From contig NZ_OZ060923.1 in NCBI RefSeq assembly GCF_964059965.1, positions 992,001 to 1,056,000 on the forward strand: 64,000 nt of DNA, in the 5' to 3' direction. Within the stretch, counting starts at the first letter, position 1, and each line of letters starts with the position of its first letter. The notes beneath the pieces were generated by a model, which was not told the origin of the DNA, ran no database searches, and saw only the letters and a program-made list of their open reading frames with translations. The DNA is from Fukatsuia anoeciicola. GTDB lineage: Bacteria > Pseudomonadota > Gammaproteobacteria > Enterobacterales > Enterobacteriaceae. A program made the translations under genes and the position numbers. This document shows positions 11,067 to 21,132 of the stretch, piece by piece.

Positions 11067-11142
11067 TGGTGGGTCGTGCAGGATTTGAACCTGCGACCAA
11101 TTGATTAAAAGTCAACTGCTCTACCAACTGAGCTAACGACCC
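11067..11142 (-). tRNA. tRNA-Lys (anticodon TTT)
   Basis: The reverse complement folds as a standard 76-nt tRNA including encoded CCA. The acceptor is GGGTCGT, the anticodon loop is CTTTTAA with anticodon TTT, and the T-loop is TTCAAAT. It is the second gene of a tRNA-Val/tRNA-Lys pair and is separated from tRNA-Val by 12 bases. In E. coli the valU-valX-valY-lysV cluster likewise lies divergent from gltX. Confidence 0.97.
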
Positions 11143-11154
11143 AAAAAGATATTT

Positions 11155-11230
11155 TGGTGGGCGATACCAGATTTGAACTGATGACCCTCTCCTTGTAAGG
11201 GAGATGCTCTACCAACTGAGCTAATCGCCC
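11155..11230 (-). tRNA. tRNA-Val (anticodon TAC)
   Basis: The reverse complement forms a 76-nt cloverleaf with acceptor GGGCGAT, anticodon loop CTTACAA (anticodon TAC) and encoded CCA. It is first in the Val-Lys operon, 20 bases downstream of a strong promoter. E. coli has three tandem Val genes here; only one remains. Confidence 0.97.
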
Positions 11231-11250
11231 TATTATACTGTCAGGATTAT

Positions 11251-11278
11251 ATTATAAGGATAGTTATAAGTGAGTCAA
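11251..11278 (-). promoter_or_regulatory. Sigma70 promoter of the tRNA-Val/tRNA-Lys operon
   Basis: On the minus strand TTGACT is followed after 16 bases by a perfect TATAAT. The expected start point lies about 14 bases before the tRNA-Val 5' end. Confidence 0.75.
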
Positions 11279-11472
11279 CATTTTTAAAACAAAAACTATT
11301 CTTAATAACAAATTAGTTATCATATTGCAACGTTATTATTAATTAGTATCTACAAATATGTGACAAATAATAGTAATATTAAGTAATTAAAATAAAATAG
11401 TAGAATATTAACTAATTCTATTTAAGATAAGTCAGTATGCACTGATAGAACGTAGCGTAATAAGGCATCTAA

Positions 11473-12876
11473 ATGAAAATTAAAACTCGTTTTGCTCCTA
11501 GTCCTACTGGCTACTTACATGTAGGTAGTGTCCGCACAGCACTATATTCTTGGTTATTATCTCGTCATTTAGATGGTAAATTTGTATTAAGGATTGAGGA
11601 TACTGATAAAAAACGCTCAACTCAAGAAGCTATTGATATAATTACTGATAGCATGAATTGGTTGGGTTTAGATTGGAATGAAGGCCCATATTTGCAAACT
11701 AAACGCTTTGATCGTTATAATAGCATGATTAATCAGATGTTAGAAAACGGTAAAGCCTATCGGTGCTATTGCTCTAAGAAGCGCCTTGAAGCATTACGTA
11801 TAGCGCAAATAGCTAAAGGAGAAAAACCACGTTACGATAACTATTGTCGTAATAATCAGCATAATTTAGAACAATGTTCAGTAGTACGTTTCCGTAACCC
11901 ACAAGAAGGATCTGTTATTTTTAAAGATGAAATTCGCGGATTAATTAAAGTTAGTAATTCGGAATTAGATGATTTAATTATTCGTCGTAGTGACGGCTCT
12001 CCTACTTATAACTTTTGTGTCGTTATTGATGACTTAGATATGGAAATTACCCACGTAGTTCGTGGCGAAGATCATATTAACAATACTCCACGTCAAATTA
12101 ATATTCTAAACGCTTTAAAGGCTCCAATACCTAAATACGCTCATTTATCAATGATTCTAGGAAGTGATGGTAAAAAATTATCAAAACGTCACGGTGCTAT
12201 TAGCGTTATGCAATACCGTGATGATGGATATTTACCAGAAGCTTTACTAAACTACTTAGTACGTTTAGGATGGTCTCATAATGACCAAGAAATTTTTTCT
12301 CTAGAACAAATGAAAACATTATTTACATTTAATGCTATTAGTAAATCTGCAAGCGCATTTAATAATGAAAAATTACTATGGTTAAATCATTATTATATTA
12401 ATCATCTTCCACCAGAAAATATCGCAACTTATCTCTCTTGGCATATAAAAAAACAAGGTATTAACACTAGTAATGGACCATCATTAGTTGAAATTATTAA
12501 GTTGCTTGGTAAACGCTGTAAAACATTGAAAGAAATGGCTAGCTTTTGCCGCTATTTTTATGAAGAATTTAAGGAATTTGATGCAGATATGGCAAAAAAA
12601 TATTTACGTCCATTAGATCGCAAACCATTAGAAATACTACGTACTAAATTATCTTTAATTTCTGAATGGAATGTAGAAAATATTCACCAGGTACTAAAAA
12701 ATATTACAATAACATCTGGTATTGGTATGAGACAAATTATGATGCCACTGCGTGTGGCAGTTACAGGAGGTGGTCAGTCTCCTTCAATAGACATAACTGT
12801 TTATACTATTGGTCAGCAACGGACACTTACTCGTATAGATAGAGCCCTAAAATTTATTACTACACATAATATTTAA
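11473..12876 (+). CDS. gltX: Glutamyl-tRNA synthetase
   Basis: Class Ib synthetase charging tRNA-Glu. The product is 467 residues (E. coli 471). The HIGH-type motif is HVGS at residues 16-19 within SPTGYLHVGSVRTA, and the KMSKS-type motif is KLSKRHG near residue 235. The Cys cluster of the SWIM/zinc region (CYC, later YC) is retained near residues 98-125. ATG 11473 matches the conserved MKIKTRFAPSPTG start. The gene is divergent from the tRNA-Val/Lys operon and is followed by a tRNA-Ala, a residue of the E. coli valU-gltX-alaX neighbourhood. Confidence 0.98.
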   Translation: MKIKTRFAPSPTGYLHVGSVRTALYSWLLSRHLDGKFVLRIEDTDKKRSTQEAIDIITDSMNWLGLDWNEGPYLQTKRFDRYNSMINQMLENGKAYRCYCSKKRLEALRIAQIAKGEKPRYDNYCRNNQHNLEQCSVVRFRNPQEGSVIFKDEIRGLIKVSNSELDDLIIRRSDGSPTYNFCVVIDDLDMEITHVVRGEDHINNTPRQINILNALKAPIPKYAHLSMILGSDGKKLSKRHGAISVMQYRDDGYLPEALLNYLVRLGWSHNDQEIFSLEQMKTLFTFNAISKSASAFNNEKLLWLNHYYINHLPPENIATYLSWHIKKQGINTSNGPSLVEIIKLLGKRCKTLKEMASFCRYFYEEFKEFDADMAKKYLRPLDRKPLEILRTKLSLISEWNVENIHQVLKNITITSGIGMRQIMMPLRVAVTGGGQSPSIDITVYTIGQQRTLTRIDRALKFITTHNI

Positions 12877-13490
12877 TGATTAATACTTGTATATTATAAC
12901 ACCTATTATAATTAATAAGCTTTTTAAGATACTTTATAAAAATAGATAAAATACTTATTATTATTTTATACATAATAAATACTATATAAATTTATTATAA
13001 AAATGAATAATAACTATTAATACTACCTAATAGTTATCACTTAAAATAATTATATTAAACGATACCTGTTATGATTAAAAGTCTATTACATATTAAATAT
13101 AATTTAATTTATTTTAACTATCATATAAATAGTATTTTTATGTTAAAAAACATTAGTATTTATAATACTAAAGTTTATTTTTATATCTACACATGCTTAT
13201 AAAATACTAATAAATAAGTAATTTTAATATTGTGCAAGATTAAAATTACTTTAATATTATATTTTAAATTATAAAATTTCTAATATGCAGTTATAGTACT
13301 TTCTATGATTTTTTTCTAGCTATTTATAATGGTTTTAAATAGGTTTTAGATTCATTCAGAAATTTTTTAAATAATATAAATCTAATTTCTTTTTGATACT
13401 CAAGATTAAAAGTTAATCTAACTATTGATACTATCTTAGTATTATTATATATTATGAGTGGTTTAAAATATTTAATATATTTATATTTGT
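12877..13490. other. Intergenic stretch, no gene seen
   Basis: About 610 bases of AT-rich sequence between gltX and tRNA-Ala. No long frame, RNA gene or clear terminator was seen. It must carry the tRNA-Ala promoter, but no convincing -35/-10 pair was identified. Confidence 0.6.
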
Positions 13491-13566
13491 GGGGCTATAG
13501 CTCAGCAGGAAGAGCACTTGCATGGCATGTAAGAGGTCGACGGTTCAACCCCGTCTAGCTCCACCA
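13491..13566 (+). tRNA. tRNA-Ala (anticodon GGC)
   Basis: A 76-nt cloverleaf with acceptor GGGGCTA, anticodon stem-loop around CATGGCATG (anticodon GGC), T-loop TTCAACC and encoded CCA. It is nearly identical to the E. coli alaW/alaX product. In E. coli alaX-alaW lies near gltX, so this is conserved context with one copy remaining. Confidence 0.97.
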
Positions 13567-15188
13567 AAAGCTTTAATAACCTAAAATAAATAAAGTCCAT
13601 ATAAAATTACAGATTAATAAAGAAATTAATTAAAATTTACTAATATTTAGTTAAATATTACATTAAAAATATGATATTATATCATTTTTAGTAGTAATTG
13701 CTACACTAATTAATATACTCGTATTTATTATAAGTTTTTAAATTATACTTCAAATAAAAATTTTTCTTATTTTACTTATTTAACTAGATGGATCCACAAT
13801 TATGTAATTTTAATAGTACTCATGTTAATAGTTTATATTCTATACTGCTTTAATTTTCTTTATAATTTAATTAATTTACTCTAAAGTAATTAAAAATAAA
13901 TTAGTACTATTATTTATTTAATAGATAAATGCTATGTAATATCTTAATTCTATTCTATAAATTATAAATTATAAATTATTATCATAATTAAGTAAGGCTA
14001 TATAGCATTAATTATTATTAAACAATACTAACATAAGAATATTAGATAATATAAATTCTATAAACTTGTAATTATATTTACTTTAATAAATAGATAAATA
14101 TTTTTAATTAAGTGTTTTATATAATTTTATATTTATATAATTAATAGAAGCTTGTATATTTCTAATTTTCTAACTAAGATACATATAATTATATTATTAA
14201 CTTAAAATTTATATTATACATAAACTACATCAAAATACTAAAAAGTATCTATCGTAGCTTATATATTAATAAGTTATAATAGAAACTTTGTAACCTAATT
14301 TACATGAAATTATAAAAAAATAAAAAATTAACATTACATTATTATAAAATTATTTATATTTAATATAGAAGGTACTATACGAAAAACATCTATGATTAAA
14401 TGTTCAATTATATAGTAGCTTATTAAATAGTAATGTACTAATAGCATTTTATGCTAAGTATATTATTAATAATAATAAAATATTAAATACTGTATGACTA
14501 ATATTTTATTATTTAAATATTTGTACTAAGAATAAAATAATAAGATAGGTTCTCTTAGAATAGTATTTCTATATTTTAAATATAGAGGCATCAAAAACAA
14601 TATTCTTACCTAAGATATACAAGAGTACTAAGTATATGTTTTTGACAATAGTAATAGTAATAGATAATTACATTATCTCTACTAAACATAAAATAGTATA
14701 ATACTTAATTAAATTAATTTAATTGCTATTTTATAAAATAAGCATTTTATTACAATTTAAATTTAGATTTAAATTACAATAAAGAGTAATATATACTGAT
14801 TAAGTGCATAATCACGTTAGTATTTATTTATTAAAGATAAAAATTAAATTAATATTTTTGCATATTCCTTTTATTTTGTATATTTAATAATAAATTAATT
14901 AAAACTTTTTATTTTTATAGTAAATCTATACCTAATAATACTAAAAACTAAAATAATTTAACTATAAATTATAATTTAATTTAATTTAACTTAAAAATAA
15001 TTTTATATTAATAGTAGAATTTCGTTTTTTACTATTTTTAATATGTCTTATTGCTTTCTTTTAAGGAATATAGAATAGTAAGTATTGCTAATAAAGATTT
15101 ATAATAAGTCTAATAAATACTGTAGATAATATTTTGCTAGTGTATACTGTATTAATATGTATTTATTATAATAAATTAAAAAATTATC
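13567..15188. other. Long eroded region upstream of gmk, nothing recognised
   Basis: About 1.6 kb of very AT-rich sequence with dense stops on both strands. No gene relic, repeat copy or RNA could be identified by eye. It should contain the gmk promoter close to its right end. Confidence 0.6.
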
Positions 15189-15845
15189 ATGCTTCAAGGT
15201 ATATTATATATTATTTCTGCTCCTAGTGGTACGGGTAAGTCAAGCCTACTTCAAACTTTATTAAAAACAGTACCATCTCAAGATAATAATGACAATAACC
15301 CTATTAAGGTGCCTAGTTTACAGTTATCTGTTTCATATACCACAAGAACCAAGCGTCCTGCAGAAAAAGATGGTGAAGATTACTTTTTTATATCTAAAAA
15401 AGAATTTTATAAAATGATTAATGAAGGTGAATTTCTTGAATGGGCTAATGTTTTTGGTTATTATTACGGTACTTCACGCAAAATTGTTGAAAATAAGTTG
15501 TCGTTAGGAATTGATGTTTTTTTAGATATTGATTGGCAGGGCGGAAAAAAAGTTCGCTCTAATAAACCAGCAACTCGTAGTATTTTTATACTACCACCTT
15601 CAAAAAAAGCATTAAATTGCCGGTTACAAAATCGCGCTCAGGATAGTGAAGAAGTTATTAAAAAACGTATGGCGCAAGCTATTACTGAGATGAGCCACTT
15701 TGTGGAATATGATTATTTAATTATTAATGATCAATTTGAGCAAGCATTATTAGATCTTAAAATGATTATTTACGCTGAAAGATTATGTTTAGGTCGTCAA
15801 AAACAACAATATAATGACTTAATTAATCAATTACTAGAAAATTAA
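15189..15845 (+). CDS. gmk: Guanylate kinase
   Basis: Phosphorylates GMP to GDP in nucleotide metabolism. The 218-residue product has the P-loop SAPSGTGKSS near residues 9-18 and the GMP-binding segment YTTRTKRPAEKDGEDY, and aligns throughout with E. coli Gmk (207 residues). The extra length comes from an Asn/Asp-rich insertion (DNNDNNPIK) near residues 34-44, typical of AT-driven low-complexity expansion. In E. coli gmk leads the gmk-rpoZ-spoT-trmH-recG operon. Here only gmk and recG stay intact, with relics between them. Confidence 0.97.
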   Translation: MLQGILYIISAPSGTGKSSLLQTLLKTVPSQDNNDNNPIKVPSLQLSVSYTTRTKRPAEKDGEDYFFISKKEFYKMINEGEFLEWANVFGYYYGTSRKIVENKLSLGIDVFLDIDWQGGKKVRSNKPATRSIFILPPSKKALNCRLQNRAQDSEEVIKKRMAQAITEMSHFVEYDYLIINDQFEQALLDLKMIIYAERLCLGRQKQQYNDLINQLLEN

Positions 15846-15907
15846 TCACTATTTTAGTGAATTACTTATAAAATCATAATTTGTTATATGAAGTTAAGAA
15901 GACTGTA

Positions 15908-15929
15908 ATACAGACTATTTAGTCTGTAT
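15908..15929 (+). terminator. Hairpin 60 bases after gmk, possible terminator
   Basis: A perfect 9-bp stem (ATACAGACT / AGTCTGTAT) with a 4-nt loop, followed by an A/T run rather than a clean U tract. It may end gmk transcription now that the operon is broken. Confidence 0.35.
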
Positions 15930-16120
15930 ATAAATATACGAAGATTATTAATATTATGCAATATTAAATTTATATCATGCAGTAGGTTATATGAAAAGTT
16001 TTGTTAGACTAGAATAGAACTCTATTGTCAACGTAATAAATTTTAAACTAACTCTAGTTAATTTATGTTAGAATTTTTTTATTTTTTTAATATTACACTT
16101 TTGGTTTATAGACTAAAATT

Positions 16121-16300
16121 ATAGCACACGTGATTATTTAAGATACTATAGAAAAAATTAGAAACCGTTTTAATTTAGTATTAGTTATTACTTAGAGTAT
16201 ATTAATTACAAACTAGTAATAAAAAGAATAAGTTATTAAGGAAAATAATGAAATTATAATGATTTCACTACGTAAAATCAAAGCAAAAGTTAGGATACGA
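16121..16300 (+). pseudogene. rpoZ: Relic of rpoZ (RNA polymerase omega subunit)
   Basis: Read from 16121 (ATA in place of ATG), the frame gives A-H-V-I-I-stop-D-T-I-E-K-I-R-N-R-F-N-L-V-L-V. This matches E. coli omega [21 protein letters not shown] residue for residue, with Gln7 turned into TAA and a further stop at the Arg25 codon. After several stops, I-S-L-R-K-I at 16262-16279 matches the IALREI helix. Most changes are G/C to A/T. The gene sits between gmk and recG exactly as in the E. coli operon. Omega is dispensable in E. coli, and this copy is clearly dead. Confidence 0.85.
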
Positions 16301-17318
16301 TCCTATTTTATATCTATTTAAAAGCCTAAATTTATTAATTTAGCATTATTTATTAGAAAAATAAAACTAATATCTTAAGCAAATATATTTGTTACATATG
16401 ACATTTATAAAGATAAATACATTCTAATAGTAAACCTTATATTATCACTTTATTATGATAGTCTATATTATAGTGAAATATATCTTAATTATACATCCTT
16501 AAAATAATTATAGTAATAATATAATATCCGTATTAATTTAATTAAATTAGCCGATTGTATATATAATATGTAGTCTTTAGTTTTATTAAACTCTAATAAT
16601 AGCTAGTATATTAGCTATAAATTCTTAAAGTTTATAACTTACTCTTATATAGACTAAGAATTAATTAGTTAAAAACTAAGCCATAATAATTAAGTTTTGA
16701 GATATTATGTTTTAACTGTATTAAATTATAAATAAGTTGTTAAAACTATTCATGGTAATCCTAAGGTATAATCAAAAAAATCTTATAAAAATAAAAGGTA
16801 TTTAGCTAAGGATAGTATCATTTATCGAACCTATAGAAATAAAAATACCTTTATCCTATTTACTATAAGATAAATTTAAAAAGTAATGCTTTCATTTTAT
16901 TATGGATACTTATAATTTTTATATTATAATAAAAGAATTAATATTATTACCATAGATAAGGCTAGATTAATAATCTATATAAATTAGAACTTGGAAAAAT
17001 ATTATATTCTCTTTAATTAACTTTCATATTTACCTGTTAAAGTGTAAATTTGTATAGAAAATATAAATCAGATAGCTAAGATAGGATCTATGCATTATAG
17101 ATATATAAAATCCTATTGCCACATCAAAGATTAAGAGCTATGAAGTAAAAAATAGATTTAGTAGTATTATCTAAATCTACACTCAAAGTTAAGTATAAAG
17201 TTTCTTATAGTTAATAAAATATCAGTAATTCATTAAAATTTATTAAAAATGTTAAATATAATCTGATTCCTAATAAAATTTATATTTTTATATCTAAAAG
17301 ACAGATTTAAAAATAGCA
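16301..17318. other. Eroded sequence at the ancestral spoT/trmH position
   Basis: About 1 kb with no intact frame. In E. coli the 2.1-kb spoT and the start of trmH would lie here, so most of spoT must be deleted. I found no convincing SpoT match. If spoT is gone and relA is absent elsewhere, stringent control would be lost; that is inference. Confidence 0.5.
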
Positions 17319-17825
17319 ATTATTAAAAATATAAAGGATAGTCTTATCAATATTAGTGTACTAGGCAATTAAAAAATCACTAATTAAAAACGTAAATAAT
17401 ATATTCATTAATTTCATAAAATATTATTAAATTATTCTAGGTAATTATATTATAAGCTATATTAGCCAGATAAAAGTTTTAGTTATTTATCGTAAATCTT
17501 ATTATAATATTTATAATTATTAAAATAAATTTAAAAATTTATAGGAATTAAGTAACATAAAGATAGCAAATAATAATTTATTATTAAAATTAAAGTTAAA
17601 ATATTTAATTAATACAGTATGTGAATTAATTTAATAGCATTATTAATGCTACTTAATCTAATATTTAAAGGATAAATATTAAAAAATGTAATTTTATTTA
17701 TATTTTATTTATTTTAAGATCTATAACTATGTTTATTTAATAATATCATGCATAAAATTTGCATTATCCCTAACGTAATTAAAGTTAGTGGTAATCATAA
17801 TAAACCTGGCAAACTATGGAGTTTT
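17319..17825 (+). pseudogene. trmH: Probable relic of trmH (tRNA Gm18 methyltransferase)
   Basis: At 17319-17360 the frame reads I-I-K-N-I-K-D-S-L-I-N-I-S-V, resembling the E. coli TrmH SPOUT segment IIPMIGMVQSLNVSV. Just before recG, L-H-Y-P-stop-R-N-stop and later T-W-Q-T-M resemble the C-terminal LPYPHVNQ and WWATM. The distance between the two blocks is larger than in E. coli, so one of them may be fortuitous. Position directly upstream of recG agrees with the ancestral operon. Confidence 0.4.
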
Positions 17826-17828
17826 TAA

Positions 17829-19922
17829 ATGAAAGGCCATTTGCTAGATACTACACCACTTCATTTACTTTCTAGAGTTAGCGTAAATCAACTGGCCAAA
17901 TTAGCTAGAATGGGTTTAAAAACTATTCAGGATCTATTATTACATTTACCGATTCGCTATGAAGATCGTAGCCATCTTTATCAAATTTCTGATCTCCTTC
18001 CAGGTATGTTTGTAACTATTACTGGCAAAATAATAGGTTCTAAAATCAGTTATGGTCGCCGTTCTATATTAACAATTCAGCTTAGTGATAATAGCGGCAT
18101 CATTACTCTGCGCTTTTTTAACTTTAATACTTCAATGAAAATTAGTCTATCAGATGGTAAGCAAATTATTGTTTATGGTGAAGTTAAACAGGGAAAGTAT
18201 GGAATAGAAATTATTCACCCAGAGTACCGTGCTTATAATAAAAATATAGGTATCATATTAAATAATAGATTAATACCTATTTATTCTAGTATTGAGGGAA
18301 TGCATCAGGCTACCTTACGTAAGATTATTAATCAGGCACTTAATTTATTAATTAATGCTAATATCCCTGAATTATTACCGGATGAATATAACAATACAGA
18401 TTTTAGTTTGCCAGAAGCTATATATATACTGCATAATCCTCCTGCTAATATTGAGCAAACTACTTTAGATAAATGGCAACATCCAGCACAGTATCGTCTA
18501 ATTTTAGAAGAACTTTTAGCGTATAATCTTAACATGTTAGCTATAAGATCAATAACTAGGAATTATCGGGCTCACTCCTTACTTTTATCTCGGCAATCTA
18601 ATTACACCTTAAAAAAACGTTTTCTAACAGCTCTACCATTTAAACTTACTTGTGCACAACAACGTGTCGTTGTTGAAATTGAGCAAGATTTAGCACAAGA
18701 TTTTCCGATGATGAGACTAATACAAGGTGATGTAGGATCCGGCAAAACATTAGTAGCTGCGTTAGCAGCATTATATGCTATTACTTATGGTAAACAAGTT
18801 GCTCTAATGGCTCCTACTGAATTGTTAGCAGAGCAACATACAGAAACTTTCCGGCAATGGTTTGAGCCACTTGGGTTATCTATTAGTTGTTTAACGGGAA
18901 AGAAAAAAGATAAAGCACGTTTAACTCAGCAGGAAGCAATAGCAAAAGGACAAATCTCTATGGTGATTGGTACTCATGCTATTTTTCAAGAACAAATACA
19001 TTTTTTTGGATTAGCATTAGTTATTATTGATGAACAACATAGGTTTGGGGTTCATCAGCGTTTAGCATTATGGAAAAAAGGAAAAACACAAAGTTTTTAT
19101 CCTCATCAATTAATTATGACAGCAACACCTATTCCACGTACACTCGCGATGACCGCCTATGCTAATTTAGATGCATCAATAATTGATGAATTGCCACCAG
19201 GTAGAAGTCCCGTTACTACTGTTGTAATTCCTAATACTCGTCGTGGTGATATTATTCAACGAATTAAATATATGTGTTTAAAAGAAGGACGACAAGCATA
19301 CTGGATCTGTACTTTAATTGAAAAATCAGAGGCATTAGGGGCACAGGCCGCACAAGAGACTTATATAGAGCTACAAGCTACACTTGTAGATGTCAGTATT
19401 GGTTTAATACATGGTCGCATGAAAGCACAGAAAAAACAGGTTATTATGAAAGCTTTTAAACAAGGGTTTTTACAATTATTAGTTGCAACAACAGTAATTG
19501 AAGTAGGTGTTGATGTACCTAATGCTAGTCTAATAATAATTGATAATTCAGAACGTCTTGGTTTAGCACAATTACATCAATTACGTGGAAGAGTAGGACG
19601 TGGAAACATCGCATCACATTGTGTATTGTTATATAAAATACCACTTAATAAAATAGCACAAAAACGCTTGCAAGTATTACGTAACAGTAATAATGGTTTT
19701 GTTGTTGCTCAAAAAGATTTAGAAATACGCGGTCCTGGTGAGTTATTTGGTACCCGGCAAACTGGTAGTACAAAATTTAAAGTTGCTGATTTACTAAGAG
19801 ATCAAGCATTATTGCCAATTGTACAAAATCTTGCCTCTAACATGCACCTACGATATCCTAAGCAATCAAAAGCATTAATTCAGAGATGGTTACCTGAGCG
19901 TGAATGCTATACTAATGTTTAA
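17829..19922 (+). CDS. recG: ATP-dependent DNA helicase RecG
   Basis: SF2 helicase that remodels stalled replication forks and branched DNA. The 697-residue product (E. coli 693) has an N-terminal wedge/OB region at about residues 1-270, the Walker A motif GDVGSGKT at 300-307, and the DEQH box at 400-403 in IIDEQHRFGVHQR. The TATPIPRTL and GRVGRG motifs of the helicase lobes follow. The start at ATG 17829 is preceded by GGAG and matches MKGHLLD of the family. Formerly the distal gene of the gmk operon, it now follows a relic of trmH and probably needs its own promoter. Confidence 0.98.
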   Translation: MKGHLLDTTPLHLLSRVSVNQLAKLARMGLKTIQDLLLHLPIRYEDRSHLYQISDLLPGMFVTITGKIIGSKISYGRRSILTIQLSDNSGIITLRFFNFNTSMKISLSDGKQIIVYGEVKQGKYGIEIIHPEYRAYNKNIGIILNNRLIPIYSSIEGMHQATLRKIINQALNLLINANIPELLPDEYNNTDFSLPEAIYILHNPPANIEQTTLDKWQHPAQYRLILEELLAYNLNMLAIRSITRNYRAHSLLLSRQSNYTLKKRFLTALPFKLTCAQQRVVVEIEQDLAQDFPMMRLIQGDVGSGKTLVAALAALYAITYGKQVALMAPTELLAEQHTETFRQWFEPLGLSISCLTGKKKDKARLTQQEAIAKGQISMVIGTHAIFQEQIHFFGLALVIIDEQHRFGVHQRLALWKKGKTQSFYPHQLIMTATPIPRTLAMTAYANLDASIIDELPPGRSPVTTVVIPNTRRGDIIQRIKYMCLKEGRQAYWICTLIEKSEALGAQAAQETYIELQATLVDVSIGLIHGRMKAQKKQVIMKAFKQGFLQLLVATTVIEVGVDVPNASLIIIDNSERLGLAQLHQLRGRVGRGNIASHCVLLYKIPLNKIAQKRLQVLRNSNNGFVVAQKDLEIRGPGELFGTRQTGSTKFKVADLLRDQALLPIVQNLASNMHLRYPKQSKALIQRWLPERECYTNV

Positions 19923-20827
19923 ATAATCCTATTTTAAAAATATAAATATGAACAGTAATAAATAAATTTTAATAACTAATCTATAGTAATACAAACAAAA
20001 AAATACCGACTATAGAAATAAGAAGAATAATCTATAGAAATAACTAGAAAAATAAAATGATGGATGGACCAAATAATTAGTAATAACTTATATATTAATA
20101 ATAACTTTTAGCATTATTCCTATATTAGATTATAGTATCTTGCTACTAAATTTATAATATTTTATTTTTTATTTATCGCATGATGAACAATAAATAAAAA
20201 ATAAAATATTATCACTAAGATTAATATTAAAATAATAATCAACATGGACATAATAAATAATACTAGTCCCTGCTAGACTAACACATCGCAATTAAATACC
20301 TAGTAAAAAAACTAATAGTTAATAGTTTATTACTTAAAGTAATATAAGGTAACATTAATAAATTATTTATAAATAAAAGTAAGCAATTTAAACACTAAAT
20401 TTTATAACTTAATAGTAATAAAATTATTTAAAAATAAATAATTTATAATAATCGTAATATCTATAGCATTTAGTTAATAGTTTACTCTAAATAATCATTA
20501 GTGTTATATATCTACTAAATAGTATAATTAATTTTACTAGTAAGAACATTAGTAAATCGAACTCTATTATTTTGCTAACACACTTAATAAAGCTTTACAT
20601 AAATAATAGCTTGCAATAATAAAAATAAAATTATTAGTAATCTATTATCATAGTATAAACTGATAAAATTAGCATCTAAATCGATAGTAATAAAAAATAT
20701 TAACATGAAAGAATTTATTAATTTAAAAAATTATCTAACTATCAATTAATTATACAGTAATAGTAATACTGCTATAAATAATTATCTATTATAGACAAGA
20801 ATAGTATCTTTTTAGAAAAAACAGATT
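19923..20827. other. Eroded region between recG and the rnhB relic
   Basis: About 0.9 kb, no intact frame. Its right part should include the 5' half of rnhB, and further left possibly lpxB, which precedes rnhB in E. coli. Neither was recognised with confidence. Confidence 0.5.
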
Positions 20828-21117
20828 TTTATTAGTGTTTGGTTAAGTAATAAAACTATTGTAGTTATAGCTAATGTATTATAGATATCAGGATAAAATT
20901 TTTTAATACTTTATAATACTCTATCAATTAATATTATATAAAAATTTATGTCATACTCAGGAAACAAACAAACTTAATTACCTATTTCTTAATTATAATT
21001 TTATAAACATTAAGATTATTTAATCATATTAGGTTTAAAAATATCTACTCTTAATGTAAGAACATATCACATTATAGTTTTGCTCTAGCTAAACGGATGC
21101 TCACAATAAACTTCTAA
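20828..21117 (+). pseudogene. rnhB: 3' relic of rnhB (ribonuclease HII)
   Basis: From 20861 the frame reads V-V-I-A-N-V-L-stop-I-S-G-stop-N-F-L, matching VVKGDSRVPEISAASIL of E. coli RNase HII with two codons missing. L-L-V-F-G precedes it (VLIDG in RnhB). At 21076-21117 S-F-A-L-A-K-R-M-L-T-I-N-F-stop matches SFGPVKRALGL up to the natural stop. The block spacing (215 nt) is close to that of E. coli (192 nt). rnhB directly precedes dnaE in E. coli, as here. Confidence 0.65.
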
Positions 21118-21132
21118 TTTTTGGTATTTTAT

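Noticed and set aside
13567..15188. Search for CRISPR-type regular direct repeats in the long gaps
   Set aside because: Only irregular AT-rich similarity was seen; no evenly spaced repeats and no cas genes anywhere in the window.
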